Shown piece after piece: positions 33,284 to 43,390 of a DNA stretch of 64,000 bases (its first letter is position 1; every line of letters begins with the position of its first letter). This DNA comes from Puccinia triticina (lineage: Eukaryota > Basidiomycota > Pucciniomycetes > Pucciniales > Pucciniaceae): assembly GCF_026914185.1 (NCBI RefSeq), contig NC_070562.1, positions 3,844,001-3,908,000 on the forward strand, read 5' to 3'. The position numbers and the translations under genes are program-made. The notes under the pieces were generated by a model. That model saw only the letters and a list, made by a program, of their open reading frames with translations. It did not search any database and was not told where the DNA came from.

Positions 33284-34279
33284 TCACTTTCTTTTCCAAG
33301 TCTGTTGGTGTTTGGCCGCCGCCTCTGGAAATTTGATGTTAAAGTCTGCTAATAGATCTCCGCAGTTTGTCAGGTTCTCCGCTGGCTCCCACAATTTCTC
33401 CTCTGGTCCAATTCCCTTCCAACTGACAAGGTATTGAAGTGTCCGCCCTCTCTGCCAACAGTTGAGTACCTCCGCCACTTCCCATTCTTCTCCGCCATCC
33501 ACTATTACTGGCTCCAGAGTCCTTCTTTGCTGCTCTGCCACTTCATCAAGTTTGTGTTTGCAGAGAACAGAGATGTGGAAAACCAGATGGAAACCCTGCA
33601 TAGAGGGCGGAAGGGTCAGCTTGTAAGTGGACTTAGATATTTGGCTAGCTATTGGGAATGGTCCTAGCCAGTGGTGTTCTAGTTTGGTGCTGGGGCGGGT
33701 GGTTGAGATGTTGTGTCCGTCCAGCCAAATTTTGCCTCCACTCTTCCATTCCAGAGTGTCCCGCACTCTTCTGTTAAATTTGCTCTTCATTGCCTCTTGC
33801 GCCGCCTCCAGAAAGTGTTTGAGCTCTGTCTGAACCTCTTTGGAGGCTCTCCATCACTGCTGGTACACACTGCTCCACTGTACAAAGGATTGAAACTGTA
33901 ATTTGCCTTGAAAGGGGAAACTCCTGTAGATGTATGTTTGCTGATTTTGTAATTAAACTCTGCTGTTGTTAGGAGTGGTGCCCAGTCATCTTGTCGGTAA
34001 CACACAAAGTGCCAGAGGTACTGCTCCACCGCTTTGTTTGTGATTTCCAATTTTCTGTTGGTCCTGGGGTGGAGGTGGATGCCTAGCCGGTTGCACAATT
34101 CGCGGTTGATTTGAGAGATGAACACGCTGCCGCGGTCAGAGAAATAGTCTTTGGGGTGCCGTGGAGTTTCCAAACATTCTCCACAATCAGGTCCGCCAGT
34201 TGCTCCACGTTCATGGACTTCCTGGACAGGATAAAATGTGCCATCTTTGTCATGTGGTCCAAAAATGTTAGTATACTGT
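33284..34279 (-). pseudogene. Chromovirus G3: integrase C-terminal half and chromodomain
   Basis: A diverged relative of G2. The frame 33790-33284 holds the integrase tail (GGKIWLDGHNISTTRP) and a chromodomain (EWEVAEVLNCW, YLVSWKGIGPEEKLWEP), which typically targets insertion to heterochromatin. 34173-33787 holds part of the integrase core in shifted frames. It is interrupted at 34279 by G2, with target duplication ACTGT. The 5' continuation lies at 39798-40085. Several frameshifts. Long dead. Confidence 0.85.
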
Positions 34280-34481
34280 TGTTATGGTCTGTTCTGTGGA
34301 GAGGAAGATGGAGTCTGGGTTCTGGGGTTCTGGGGGTTCTGGATCCAAGATGGTAGATTGCAGGATGAGGAAGAGGCTTGGATCTCCAGCCTCTCAAACC
34401 TTGAGTATGGTCCGTGACATGTACGTGTAGTCTATGTACATGTGAGTCTGCGCTGCGGAGTCCGCGCTACAGCTCATAACA
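34280..34481 (-). repeat. 3' LTR of chromovirus G2
   Basis: 202 bp, TGTTATGG...CATAACA, the same length as 39596-39797 and nearly identical. On the element strand it is preceded by the purine tract AAAGGGGGGATAA. Target duplication ACTGT at 34275-34279 and 39798-39802. Confidence 0.93.
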
Positions 34482-34625
34482 TTATCCCCCCTTTAATGCC
34501 CAAGCCGCCCCCTTTTCTGGTTGATCAATGAGAAAAATAAAAAAATAAAAAAATTCCTCCTCTTTTGGCTCTGCATTCTGTCCCTGGGCAGCATTAAAAA
34601 ACCCAGTGGGAAAAAGCTTGCCCTC

Positions 34626-37600
34626 TCACTTTCTTCTCCGCGTCCTCTGATGCCTGGCCACCGCCTCCGGAAATTTTGAGTTGAACTCCGCCACTAGGTC
34701 TCCGCTGTTTTTCAAGTTTGCCTCCGGCTCCCAAGAATTTTCCGCCGGTCCAAATCCGCGCCAGCTGACAAGGTATTGAGTCGTCCCCCCTCTCCGCCGG
34801 CTGTCCAGTATTCCGTCGACCTCCCACTCATCTCCGCCGTTGACTGTTACTGGCTCCGGGGTCCGCCACTGTCGGTGGGCGATCTCGTCGGGCTTGTGTT
34901 TGCGGAGTACTGACACGTGGAAAACTGGGTGGACTCCCTGCATGGAAAGCGGAAGGGTCAGTTTGTAAGCGGAGGTTGAAATTCTGCTAGCTATTGGGAA
35001 TGTTCCAAGCCAGCGGTGTTCCAATTTGGGGCTGGGGCGTGTTGTCGAGATATTGCGCCCATCTAGCCAAACCTTGTCTCCACTGTTCCATTCCGGTGTT
35101 TTCCGCACTCCGCGGTCAAACTGGCTTTTCATGGCCTCCTGCGCCGCTTCTAGACAGTGCTTCAGTTCGTCCTGTACCTCCGCAAGCTGGCGGAGTCGCT
35201 CCGCCACTGCCGGTACACACTGTTCCGCCGATGGAATTCCGCTATACAATGGGTTGAAACCGTAATTCGCCTTGAATGGTGACACCCCTGTTGACGTGTG
35301 ATCGTTGTTGTTGTAAGCAAATTCCGCCGTTGTCAGGAGCGGAGCCCAATCATCCTGTCGATAGCCCACAAAATGGCGGAGGTATTGCTCCACCGCTTTG
35401 TTTGTGATTTCCGACTGTCCGTCTGTCCTTGGATGGTACGCTGTAGATGGTTGGAGGCGGATGCCAAGTCTGTTGTCCAATTCCCGGGTGATTTGGGATA
35501 CAAAAATGCTCCCTCAGTTGGAAACAATAGTCTTCGGAGTGCCGTGGAGTTTCCAAACGTGCTCCGCCATCAGGTCCGCTAACTGCTCCGCATTCATGGA
35601 GTTCCTGCAGGGGATAAAGTGCACCATTTTTGTCAGACGGTCAACAACAGTCAGTATGCTGTCGTGGGAGCGGGATTCAGGCAAATCTGTGATGAGGTCA
35701 TAGCTGATGTCCGTCCACGGCCCCGCCGGAATTGGTAGTGGCTCCAGTGTCCCAAATGGCTGTTGCGTCAAGGCTTTAACTCTTTGACAAGAATCACATC
35801 CATCCACGTATTGGTTGACGAACTTCTTCTGGCCGTTCCACACAAAACTCCGTCGGACCAGGGCAAGGGTGCAGGATCGGCCTGGGTGGCCCGCCGCTTT
35901 GGTGTTGTGTCGGCTCTTCAGGATCTTGGTCCGCAGTTCTGGGTCCGCCGGTACCACTATCCGCCCTTTGTCTTACAAGATGCCATCAGTCTCCGTGTAT
36001 CTGTTCCGGTTTCCTGTAGGGGTTTTCAAGGATTCTATCCATCCGGTCAGTTGGGCATCGAGTGGGGTCAGTTCTCTGATTCTTGCAATGATCTCCGCAT
36101 CAGCCATCGCCAGTTTGTTTTCCGCTCCGTGCTCCGCGCCTATCCCCAGTACGTCTACCTCAAACCAGTGCTCCGCCTCCGCCAAGTCAATTGATTCGTC
36201 CTCGAACCAGGATTCAAACTCCGATATCTCTGCAAAAGTCCGCTCCGTGATGTTATTGGGCTTCAGCAGCTGCCCAAAGGTCAGTTTTTCACCAGGGGCG
36301 GGGGCTAGGTCCGGTCTTCTTGATAGGGCATCGGGTTTGGTGGCTTGGCGGCCCGGGCGGAATATGATTTCAAAATCAAAGCAACCCATGGTCTCCGCCC
36401 ACCGCGCCTGTCTCCGAGTGAGCTCCTTGGTGGTCATGAAGCTTTCTAGGTTCTGGTGGTCCGTGTAAACAATGGCGGTCAGGCGGTGCGGGTTTCCTTC
36501 CAGGTACTGCCGCCACTCCTTGAAAGCGGCAACAATGGCCAATAGTTCCTTGTCAAAGATCTTGTAGTTCTTCTCCGCCTGCACCAATGATTGGGATAAG
36601 TAAGCGACGGGGTGGAGTTCTTTGTCTTTGTTGCAGACTTGAGACAAGACTGCTCCAAGCGCGAAGTCGGAGCAGTCACATTCCAGGATAAACGGCTTGT
36701 ACGGGTCTGCAATCTTAAGTATCGGAGCGGAGGTGAAGGCGGTCTTTAGGCATTCAAAAGTGGAGTTACATTTGTCATCCCAGACAAAGGGGGTTTTCGC
36801 TTTGGTCAGGTCGTGTAGAGGTCTGGTCTTCCCCAAGAAGTGGTCAATGAACCGGCGGTAAAAGTTGGAGAATCCGATGAACCGCTGAAGTTCCGTAACG
36901 TTCTGCGGCGCGGGCCACTCCGTCACCGCTTTCACTTTTGCGGGGTCCATTCTAATCCGGTTACACGCAATTAAGAGTCCAAGATATTCCACCTCCGGTT
37001 TTGAAAATTCACATTTCTCCGGTTTCAGCCATAATTGATGCTTGCTCAGGGTCTCCAGGATTCCGTTGACCGCCGCCATGTGATTGGAGCCTTTCTGTGT
37101 GTATACCATAATGTCATCCAGGTATGCGGCGGTGTCCTTTCCAATTCGTCCAAGTAGAATGTCCTGCATGAAGTATTGAAAGTATCCCGGCGCTCCTGTG
37201 GGTCCAAACGGCATGGTGAGCGGAGCAAATTGCCCCGCCTTGCAGATGAACGCTAGCTTATCCTCATCTCCCTCCGCCACTCGGAGGTTTCCGTAGGCAT
37301 TGCGGAGGTCCAGCTTTGTGAAGGTGTCGGCGTCTAGCAGGCTGTCAACCAGGTCCATGGTCAGCGGAAGGGGGTAGCGGTTCTTCACTGTCAGTGCGTT
37401 GAGTTTTCGGTAGTCAAAACAGGGGCGGAGGTTTCCGTCCTTCTTTCCGGTGAATAGAACTGGGGCCGCCCATGGTGACGTGGTCCGCCGGATTGTTCCT
37501 CTGGCCAGTCCTTTCGCAATCAGTGTGTCGAGTGCCTGGTTCTCCGCCGGTGAAAGCGGAATGATCCGGCTTGCTTGCGGTGTGGCTCCGGGGACTAGGT

Positions 37601-38435
37601 CAACGCGGAAGTCATACTTTCTTCGTGGCGGTAGGCTCTTAGCGCTGGATTTCCGGAACATGTCGATGAATCGATGGTAGCACTGCAGGACAAGTTCTTT
37701 GACGGTCCGTGTTGCAATAGCGGCCTTTCCCGCCGCTGCTAACCGGGCGGAGGTCGACCACAATGTCTTGGCGGCGCTAATCTCTGCAGTGTAAAGTTCT
37801 AGGAGAGAAAGGGGCTTGCCAGCTGCTTCGGAAAATGATTGCGGAGAAACTTTATCGGACTCACATTGCGGGGGCGGTAAAACACACACCCCCTCGTCAC
37901 GAATCCTAGCTTTCCCCATCATGGGCCCTTGGCCCTCTGTTGAGGATGTTTTCGGAGTGGACAAAGCTGCGGAGGCAGCTGCAATGTCGGAGTGGTCGGA
38001 GCGGAGTGTGCGGGTGGTCCAGTCAATTTGGTGTCCGTGTTTGCGGATCCATGGCATCCCAAGGATGCCGTCATACGTGTCTTTCAGTCGGGTGATGATG
38101 AATTTTGAAGGGCGGGGTTCTTCATTCAGGGTCAAGTCAATCTCATATGCCGCTATGGATGTGGATCCATCGAATCCCGACACTGTCCGCTTTGAGGCGG
38201 TGGCTTTGCGGAGTAATCCCGCCGCGGCGGCGTAGGACTCACTCAACACATCATGGGTCGCTCCGGAATCAATCAAAAAGGAGGCAGGGGGTAAGGGGTT
38301 CTGGGGTGTGGCTCTGGGAGTTGTGATGGTGCGAGAGATGAAACATCTGGGATCAATTTCATTTCTGGTTAAAGTTTGACTAGCACCAATACTACAAGAC
38401 AACTCCGCCGTGCTCAGGAAAGGCACAACCTTCAT
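34626..38435 (-). pseudogene. Chromovirus G2 pol: protease, RT, RNase H, integrase, chromodomain
   Basis: One frame from 38435 to the stop at 34626, with in-frame stops at 35973-35975 (TAA) and 35514-35516 (TGA). Domains: protease (FLIDSGATHDVLS), RT (LRPCFDYRKLNALT, intact AYLDDIMVY near 37110), RNase H (ILECDCSDFALGAVLSQ, YTDHQNLESF), integrase zinc finger (HNTKAAGHPG...CDSCQRVKA), core (ILTVVDRLTKMVHF, TAYHPRTDGQSEITNK), and a C-terminal chromodomain (EWEVDGILDSR, YLVSWRGFGPAENSWEP). It overlaps gag by about 44 bp in the +1 frame. Apart from two apparent C-to-T stops the copy is well preserved. Confidence 0.94.
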
Positions 38436-39405
38436 TCCTGAGCGCCTCCATTTTTTGACGAGTCGGCCCGGCCTTTTGCGCCGTTATCCGCTGGTCCGCC
38501 GCCATCCCTTCCACTAATTGTTGGATCTGATCCTCTATTGCCGCAATCCTGGCGTTTCCGCGGCCTTTTCCCTTCTTGGTCGGACAGTTGCGGGAGATGT
38601 GGCCCTGCGCTCCACATTGGAAACAGAGTCCTTCCCGCATCATCCGGGCCTTCTCGGAGTCGGATAGCCGTCCGTTTAACGCCGAGAGGTCCATGGCATC
38701 GGGGTCGATCTTTGGTTTGGTCGGTGCTGTCCCGGTCTCCGCTCCGCTCATCGCCGTGTCGAGCTCCAGGGCCAAGGTAGCAACCTCATTAATGGTTGTG
38801 AATGCGGTGCGCAAGACAATGAGCGCCATCTGGATGTCCCGCTTCAGACCTTGGCGGTACTGGCTGAGGAGAGTGGGGATTTCCCATCCCGCTGCGGAGG
38901 CGTGCTGGACGAAGGTGTGGGTGTAGTCCGCCACAGAGCCAGTCTGCTTCAGCGCTCGGAGGGCTTGTTCCGCCTTTGCCTTCTTTTCCGGGTCAAAAAA
39001 CATGCCCTGGAAGGCCGCCGTGAACTCCGCGTAGGTCAGGGTGGGTGGTTCCACTGCTGCCTGGTCAAGGAACGGGGCTGCCCACACGCCCGCGGGTCCG
39101 GTCATGTACGAGGACACAAAAAGGATTTGTGTCGTGTTGGTCGGGAACAAGTGCTTGTTCACAGTCATGTAGATGCCAACCTGGCGGGCAAACGTCTCCA
39201 CCACCGCTCTGCGTTCTCCATTGAACTTGTCGGGTTGGGCAATCTTGGGGGTCTTGGTTGCGGTTGGGGGAGGGGGTGGGTTTGGAGTGCGGAGTGCGTC
39301 CTCCAACTTGGCCTTGGCCTGGCGGCGTTTTTCCTCCTCGTCGTTGGCCTTCTTGGTGATGTCCGCCAGTTGTTGTCGGAGTTTGGCGGCTTTGGAGGCA
39401 TCCAT
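38392..39405 (-). CDS. Chromovirus G2 Gag
   Basis: Intact 337-codon frame starting MDASKAAKLRQQL. It has an N-terminal charged coiled-coil-like segment, then the capsid-type retrotransposon Gag domain (KIAQPDKFNGERR, MTGPAGVWAAPFLD, YRQGLKRDIQMAL) and one CX2CX4HX4C zinc knuckle (CFQCGAQGHISRNC) followed by a basic tail. It packages genomic RNA. The stop at 38392 lies inside the beginning of pol, so Gag-Pol would need a +1 ribosomal shift in the overlap. Confidence 0.93.
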   Translation of the reverse strand: MDASKAAKLRQQLADITKKANDEEEKRRQAKAKLEDALRTPNPPPPPTATKTPKIAQPDKFNGERRAVVETFARQVGIYMTVNKHLFPTNTTQILFVSSYMTGPAGVWAAPFLDQAAVEPPTLTYAEFTAAFQGMFFDPEKKAKAEQALRALKQTGSVADYTHTFVQHASAAGWEIPTLLSQYRQGLKRDIQMALIVLRTAFTTINEVATLALELDTAMSGAETGTAPTKPKIDPDAMDLSALNGRLSDSEKARMMREGLCFQCGAQGHISRNCPTKKGKGRGNARIAAIEDQIQQLVEGMAADQRITAQKAGPTRQKMEALRNEGCAFPEHGGVVL

Positions 39406-39417
39406 TGTATTGCTGTG

Positions 39418-39530
39418 TGATGTCGGAGCGGGATATTCAAGGTTTTGGAGTCGGGATGTTCAAGGTTTTGATGTCGGAGCGGGATATTCAAGGTTTCGGA
39501 GTCGGGATGTTCAGGGTTTCGGAGTCGGAG
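39418..39530 (-). repeat. Tandem repeats in the G2 5' leader
   Basis: Four units of about 27 bp, alternating GGAGCGGGATATTCAAGGTTT and GGAGTCGGGATGTTCAAGG types, between the primer site and the Gag start. Could be structured packaging or translation signals. Confidence 0.75.
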
Positions 39531-39584
39531 CGATCTGGTTCTTGTTGGTCTGTTGGGTTCTTTGTCTTCGTCTCCGTTAAGTAG

Positions 39585-39594
39585 ATCCTGCAAT
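39585..39594 (-). other. G2 primer-binding site of self-priming type
   Basis: On the element strand the sequence one base inside the 5' LTR is ATTGCAGGAT. The LTR itself carries the exact reverse complement, ATCCTGCAAT (39673-39682, and again in the 3' LTR). Tf1/sushi-group chromoviruses prime from the 5' end of their own RNA with just such a complementarity. No TGG start fitting a tRNA 3' end is present. Confidence 0.6.
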
Positions 39595-39595
39595 A

Positions 39596-39797
39596 TGTTA
39601 TGGTCTGTTCTGTGGAGAGGAAGATGGAGTCTGGGTTCTGGGGTTCTGGGGGTTCTGGATCCAAGATGGTAGATTGCAGGATGAGGAAGAGGCTTGGATC
39701 TCCAGCCTCTCGAACCTTGAGTATGGTCCGTGACATGTACGTGTAGTCTATGTACATGTGATTCTGCGCTGTGGAGTCCGCGCTACGGCTCATAACA
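39596..39797 (-). repeat. 5' LTR of chromovirus G2
   Basis: 202 bp, TGTTATGG...GCTCATAACA, followed by the target duplication ACTGT. Two or three differences from the 3' LTR, so a young insertion. Confidence 0.93.
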
Positions 39798-40085
39798 ACT
39801 GTTGTGGGAATGTGATTCAGGTAGATCAGTGATTAAATGGTAGCTAATGTTCTTCCAGGGCCCCGCTGGGATTTGGAGAGGTTGCAACATTCTGAATGGC
39901 CGCTGGGTGGCGGACTTGACCTGTTGGCAAGAGTCACATCCATCAACATACTGGTTAACAAATTTCTTCATCCCGTTCCACACAAAGCTTTATTGGACCA
40001 GGGCCAATGTGCGGGAGCGTCCTGGGTGGCCTGCGGCTTTGGTGTTGCCGGTGTGTGTAACAATTCAATCCATCTGGTTAGTTTG
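39798..40085 (-). pseudogene. Chromovirus G3: integrase zinc-finger part
   Basis: The minus-strand frame reads MWNGMKKFVNQYVDGCDSC, then QQVKSATQRPF and ISYHLITDLPES, homologous to the G2 integrase. The first catalytic Asp position (SYDLITD in G2) is His here. It joins to 34279 across G2. It is truncated at its 5' side by the foldback repeat at 40096. Confidence 0.85.
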
Positions 40086-40095
40086 GGGTCAGCCT

Positions 40096-40432
40096 AAATG
40101 CACTCCAAACTTTTACTTTGTGCACTCCACATTTTTGGCTTTGGGGGGCCAGCACTCCAAAAAAGTTGGAGTGCCTTGATTTTGTACTCCCAAAACATGG
40201 AGTCCCCAGATGGGCACTCCATGTTTATTGGAGTACACAACTGGGTACTCCAAAATTGACCAAAATAGGGGAGTGCAGCTAGATGCACTCCAAAAAAATG
40301 GAGTGCAAGCCCCGCAAGCACTCCACCTTTTCAGTGAAGGATTTTGGCTTTGCACTCCAGCTGGCAAATACCAAATGGAGTGCATTGGGGTGCACTCCAA
40401 GTCTCCTTTTTTTTGGAGTGCCCACAGCAATC
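40096..40432. repeat. Foldback repeat built from GCACTCCA / TGGAGTGC
   Basis: About fifteen occurrences of GCACTCCA or its complement in alternating orientation. It begins TGCACTCCAAA and ends TTTGGAGTGC, so the whole block can fold back. Non-coding. It cuts the G3 integrase. Confidence 0.8.
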
Positions 40433-40438
40433 ACACCC

Positions 40439-40735
40439 CTCAATGACCCGTCTGGACAGGTTATCGAGGGACTCACACAACCGGTCATCCAGAGGACTCC
40501 GACTCATACCTCTCGATGACCCGCGCGGACCAGTCAACAGTCCCAACTCTCAATGACCGGCGCGGACCGGTCATCAGTCACACCTCCCAATGACCGGTAA
40601 AGCATTGAGAGGACTCACACCTCTCGATGATTGGTCAGACCGGTCATCGAGGGACTCACACCTCTCGATGACCGGTCATCACCGGTCATTGAGGTGAGTC
40701 ACATCTCTCGATGACCGGTCAGACCGGTCCACTCC
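40439..40735. repeat. Palindromic minisatellite, CCGGTCATCGAGAGG family (locus 3)
   Basis: Cleanest copies of the unit: CTCGATGACCGGTC and GACCGGTCATCGAG as inverted pairs with one to a few bases between. It directly follows the GCACTCC foldback. Confidence 0.85.
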
Positions 40736-41520
40736 GGCCTGGGAGGGTTGGATGAACTGCGGCAGCGCGTAGCGCGTGCCACTCATTGTGTTGCAAGATC
40801 TGTTTTTTCATTGCTAGGTGTGCTACGGACATTTTCAATGCTCATCGCATCTAGGGGACCCTGGGAGTCAGGGAGTGACTCCCCGAGGTCCCCGTGCATG
40901 GGTTGTGGAAAAGGAGGGCAACCAGTGGTAGCCGGTTGGAAATGCCTCGCCTTCTCAGACGCCTCTGACTACGAGTGAGGGCTTGTTCATCTCTGGTAGA
41001 GACGCCCTGCAACTCGACAATGCAGAGGCAGAGGGAGAGAGGAGACGGAGGTATCCTCCTCTTTGGAGCAGCACACACGGGGGTGTGTCGGCAAGGGTGT
41101 AAGACCCTTACCTGGTAAACTTAAGTTGGCCTTGGCCTTTCCAGAGGAAATGGCTTGTTGGCCTCGAGTCTTGGGTGGGTGGGTGGTTTTTAAAAACATA
41201 ATTTCCACGTGAGCCGGGTAAGTCTCCGGTGAAAGGTGGGTAGCTGGGATTAGAGGGATTGGAGAGATGGGGACTTCGGTGCAGCCGTGCGAGGAGGAGT
41301 CTGGAGAGTTGGGGAGAACAGGAGAGCTCGCAAGGCGAGCTGGTCTATGGGCCCAACCTGTAAGAGTTCATCCCTGTATTCGCTAGGGGGCGGTAGCGTG
41401 ACTAGATCCAGCCACTGTAGTGCGCCGCCTCCCGCCAGGGGTATCCACTCTCGAGATCGGTCCCTAGCTCTTGGGGAGAGCGGCCCCGTGGACCAATCCC
41501 ACCTCCCGCTGCACTCCCGG
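40736..41520. other. Unassigned GC-richer stretch
   Basis: No gene recognised. Composition and motifs (GGGTAAGTCTCCGG, GCGGCCCCGTGG) resemble the 3' regions of the D elements in style, but I cannot align them convincingly. Confidence 0.3.
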
Positions 41521-41699
41521 TAAAAGGACATCATTGAGGGTAATAACACCTCTCGAGTACCGGTCATCACCGGTTATCGAGAGGAGGTGCTACTCCCCTC
41601 GGTGACCGGCACAGACCGGTCATCAAGAGGAGATGTTACTCCCCTCAATGACCGGTCTGTGCTCAATGACCGGTACTGATGACCAGTCATCAAGGGGTG
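41521..41699. repeat. Palindromic minisatellite, CCGGTCAT family (locus 4), interrupted by a LINE
   Basis: Inverted units CTCGAGTACCGGTCATC / ACCGGTTATCGAGAGG and variants. The array ends in a run of about 18 T at 41701, the poly(A) of a minus-strand LINE, so the LINE landed in or at the array. Confidence 0.8.
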
Positions 41700-42690
41700 T
41701 TTTTTTTTTTTTTTTTTAAAGTGCTATTGATTTCACATACCGCACTATTTATCTGTTATGTGTTTATATATACAACTTCTAAGGTATCTAAAAGCACGTC
41801 AGGAAATCAAATGATGAGACGGCCGATAATGTGTGAAACTATGGTGTATAGTATAGGAAGAGAATAAGAAAATAGAGGAAGAAACAAAAGAAAAAGGATA
41901 ATGGAAAGAGATAAAGGACTTCTGTAGAAAGAATAAAGGAAACTGAGAAAGAAGATTGCAGAAAAACTTAGTAAAAGAAAGGGAAGGGGATTAAGATGCT
42001 TTGGATTTCGGAAAGCCCAGCCCATCGTCCCATCCCACCAGAAGATTGAGTGTTCAGAGCGCGTCGAGGCCCCCACAACCTGTCGCCACTACTGAAAAGA
42101 GAGGGGATCCCCGGATTATCCCCCAATAATCCGAAGTCCGTCGGTCTTCAGGGATTCAGGGATGGGCTCCCTAGTCCATTGCTAGTAAATACAACTTTGG
42201 GGTCGTAATCAGGAGTGGAAAAATAGAAAAAAAAATCCCCTTGGAAAGAAAATGAGAGAGCCAGTATAGAGGGAAGAAAACGGGAAGAAACTAAATAAAA
42301 TGTTGAGTGAAGATAAAGCGCATGTGGAATGAAAGGGAGGGTTCTAGGTGTTTTTCGCCGCCGTGATGTATGTTCAGATGTTCGGAAACCGGTTCGTTGC
42401 CAAAATAAACTTTGACACCTCTTCCATGGCCTTAGGATTATCCATGATTGATCTGAAGGAGTCGGGGTTGGCCCCGCACTTCGAGCGCCGTAGATTCCGC
42501 TTGAATACTGCCCGAGCTTTCTTATACCTGTTGCAAAACATAAGGAAATGCGCCGCATTTTCTTGGGCAAAACAATTAGTGCATCTTGGATCCAAAAGGC
42601 TTTTTATTTTAAACAGGAAATAATTAAGGGGGGCATGATCCGCTCTGAGTTGAAAAATTGTTGCTGCCAGACCCTTTTCTTGGGCGCTTA
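41700..42690 (-). pseudogene. Non-LTR retrotransposon (LINE) 3' fragment with poly(A)
   Basis: The minus strand between about 42690 and 42374 encodes the C-terminal tail of a LINE ORF2 after RNase H: TIFQLRADHAPLNYFLFKI, then a CCHC-type knuckle CTNC...HFLMFC and a helical end. An AT-rich 3' UTR of about 650 bp follows, ending in A18 (T run at 41701-41718). RT and endonuclease are missing, consistent with ordinary 5' truncation at insertion. The upstream edge near 42690 is approximate. Confidence 0.72.
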
Positions 42691-42962
42691 CCGGGAGCGC
42701 AGCGGGAGGTGGGCCGAGTCCAAGGTGGGGCGGCAGTGGAGCACTCGCTCGGTGCGCGCGCAGAGGCACCCGCAGCGCGCAGTAGAGGCGCGCCTGGACA
42801 GGCCAAACCTAGTTGGTCAAAGACCAACCGGTACCGGCCGAGACCTGACACCCGGAACCGGCACCAGAGCACGACACGCCGAACACGACAGCGCCAAGAC
42901 GCTACGGAGAATTTTTCGCCAAAAACTAAGTCGTTTTCGTAACATATCAACCCGTACTAACC

Positions 42963-43280
42963 GTGATGTTCAACTCGATCGCAGCGGCGACATCAGCGGT
43001 GAAGTTAGCGGCAGGACTGTCAACAGGAGAAACCAGTGGGAATGGGGAGGAGGAAATGGGTAGTCAGTCGCAGGGGATCATGGGGACGCAAATGGGAACG
43101 CAGGACGAGTCGAACGAACCGGCAACACCTCAAGACGAACAGATTGGAGGAGGCGAAATCGACGAACCAGCGCCGGCCCCTCCAAAGAAATCGAAAAAGG
43201 TAACCGTGAAAGCACCGGCGAGAAGGTCAACTCGGGCGACGTCAAAGCGACCGGGGGAGCAAGGGAAGGATGACGATTGA
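42963..43280 (+). CDS. D1 first open frame (N terminus of the gag-like protein)
   Basis: 106 codons, MFNSIAAATSAVKLAAG then acidic and Lys/Arg-rich. D3 has a corresponding first exon (MSANDSLTAIVSSLGAVSG, 63955-63709) that is spliced to the next part. In D1 the following frame starts at 43391 in another phase, so an intron or frameshift lies between (GTAAGC near 43385 is a possible donor). Confidence 0.5.
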   Translation: MMFNSIAAATSAVKLAAGLSTGETSGNGEEEMGSQSQGIMGTQMGTQDESNEPATPQDEQIGGGEIDEPAPAPPKKSKKVTVKAPARRSTRATSKRPGEQGKDDD

Positions 43281-43390
43281 GGGGGAGGGGAGGATCGAGA
43301 GGAGGAAAGGGGGACAGGGCAGGAGGAGGTCAGGGAGCTTATTGGGGAAGATATCAGGGAGCAAGGAAACCAACGGGGTACTGGTAAGCA

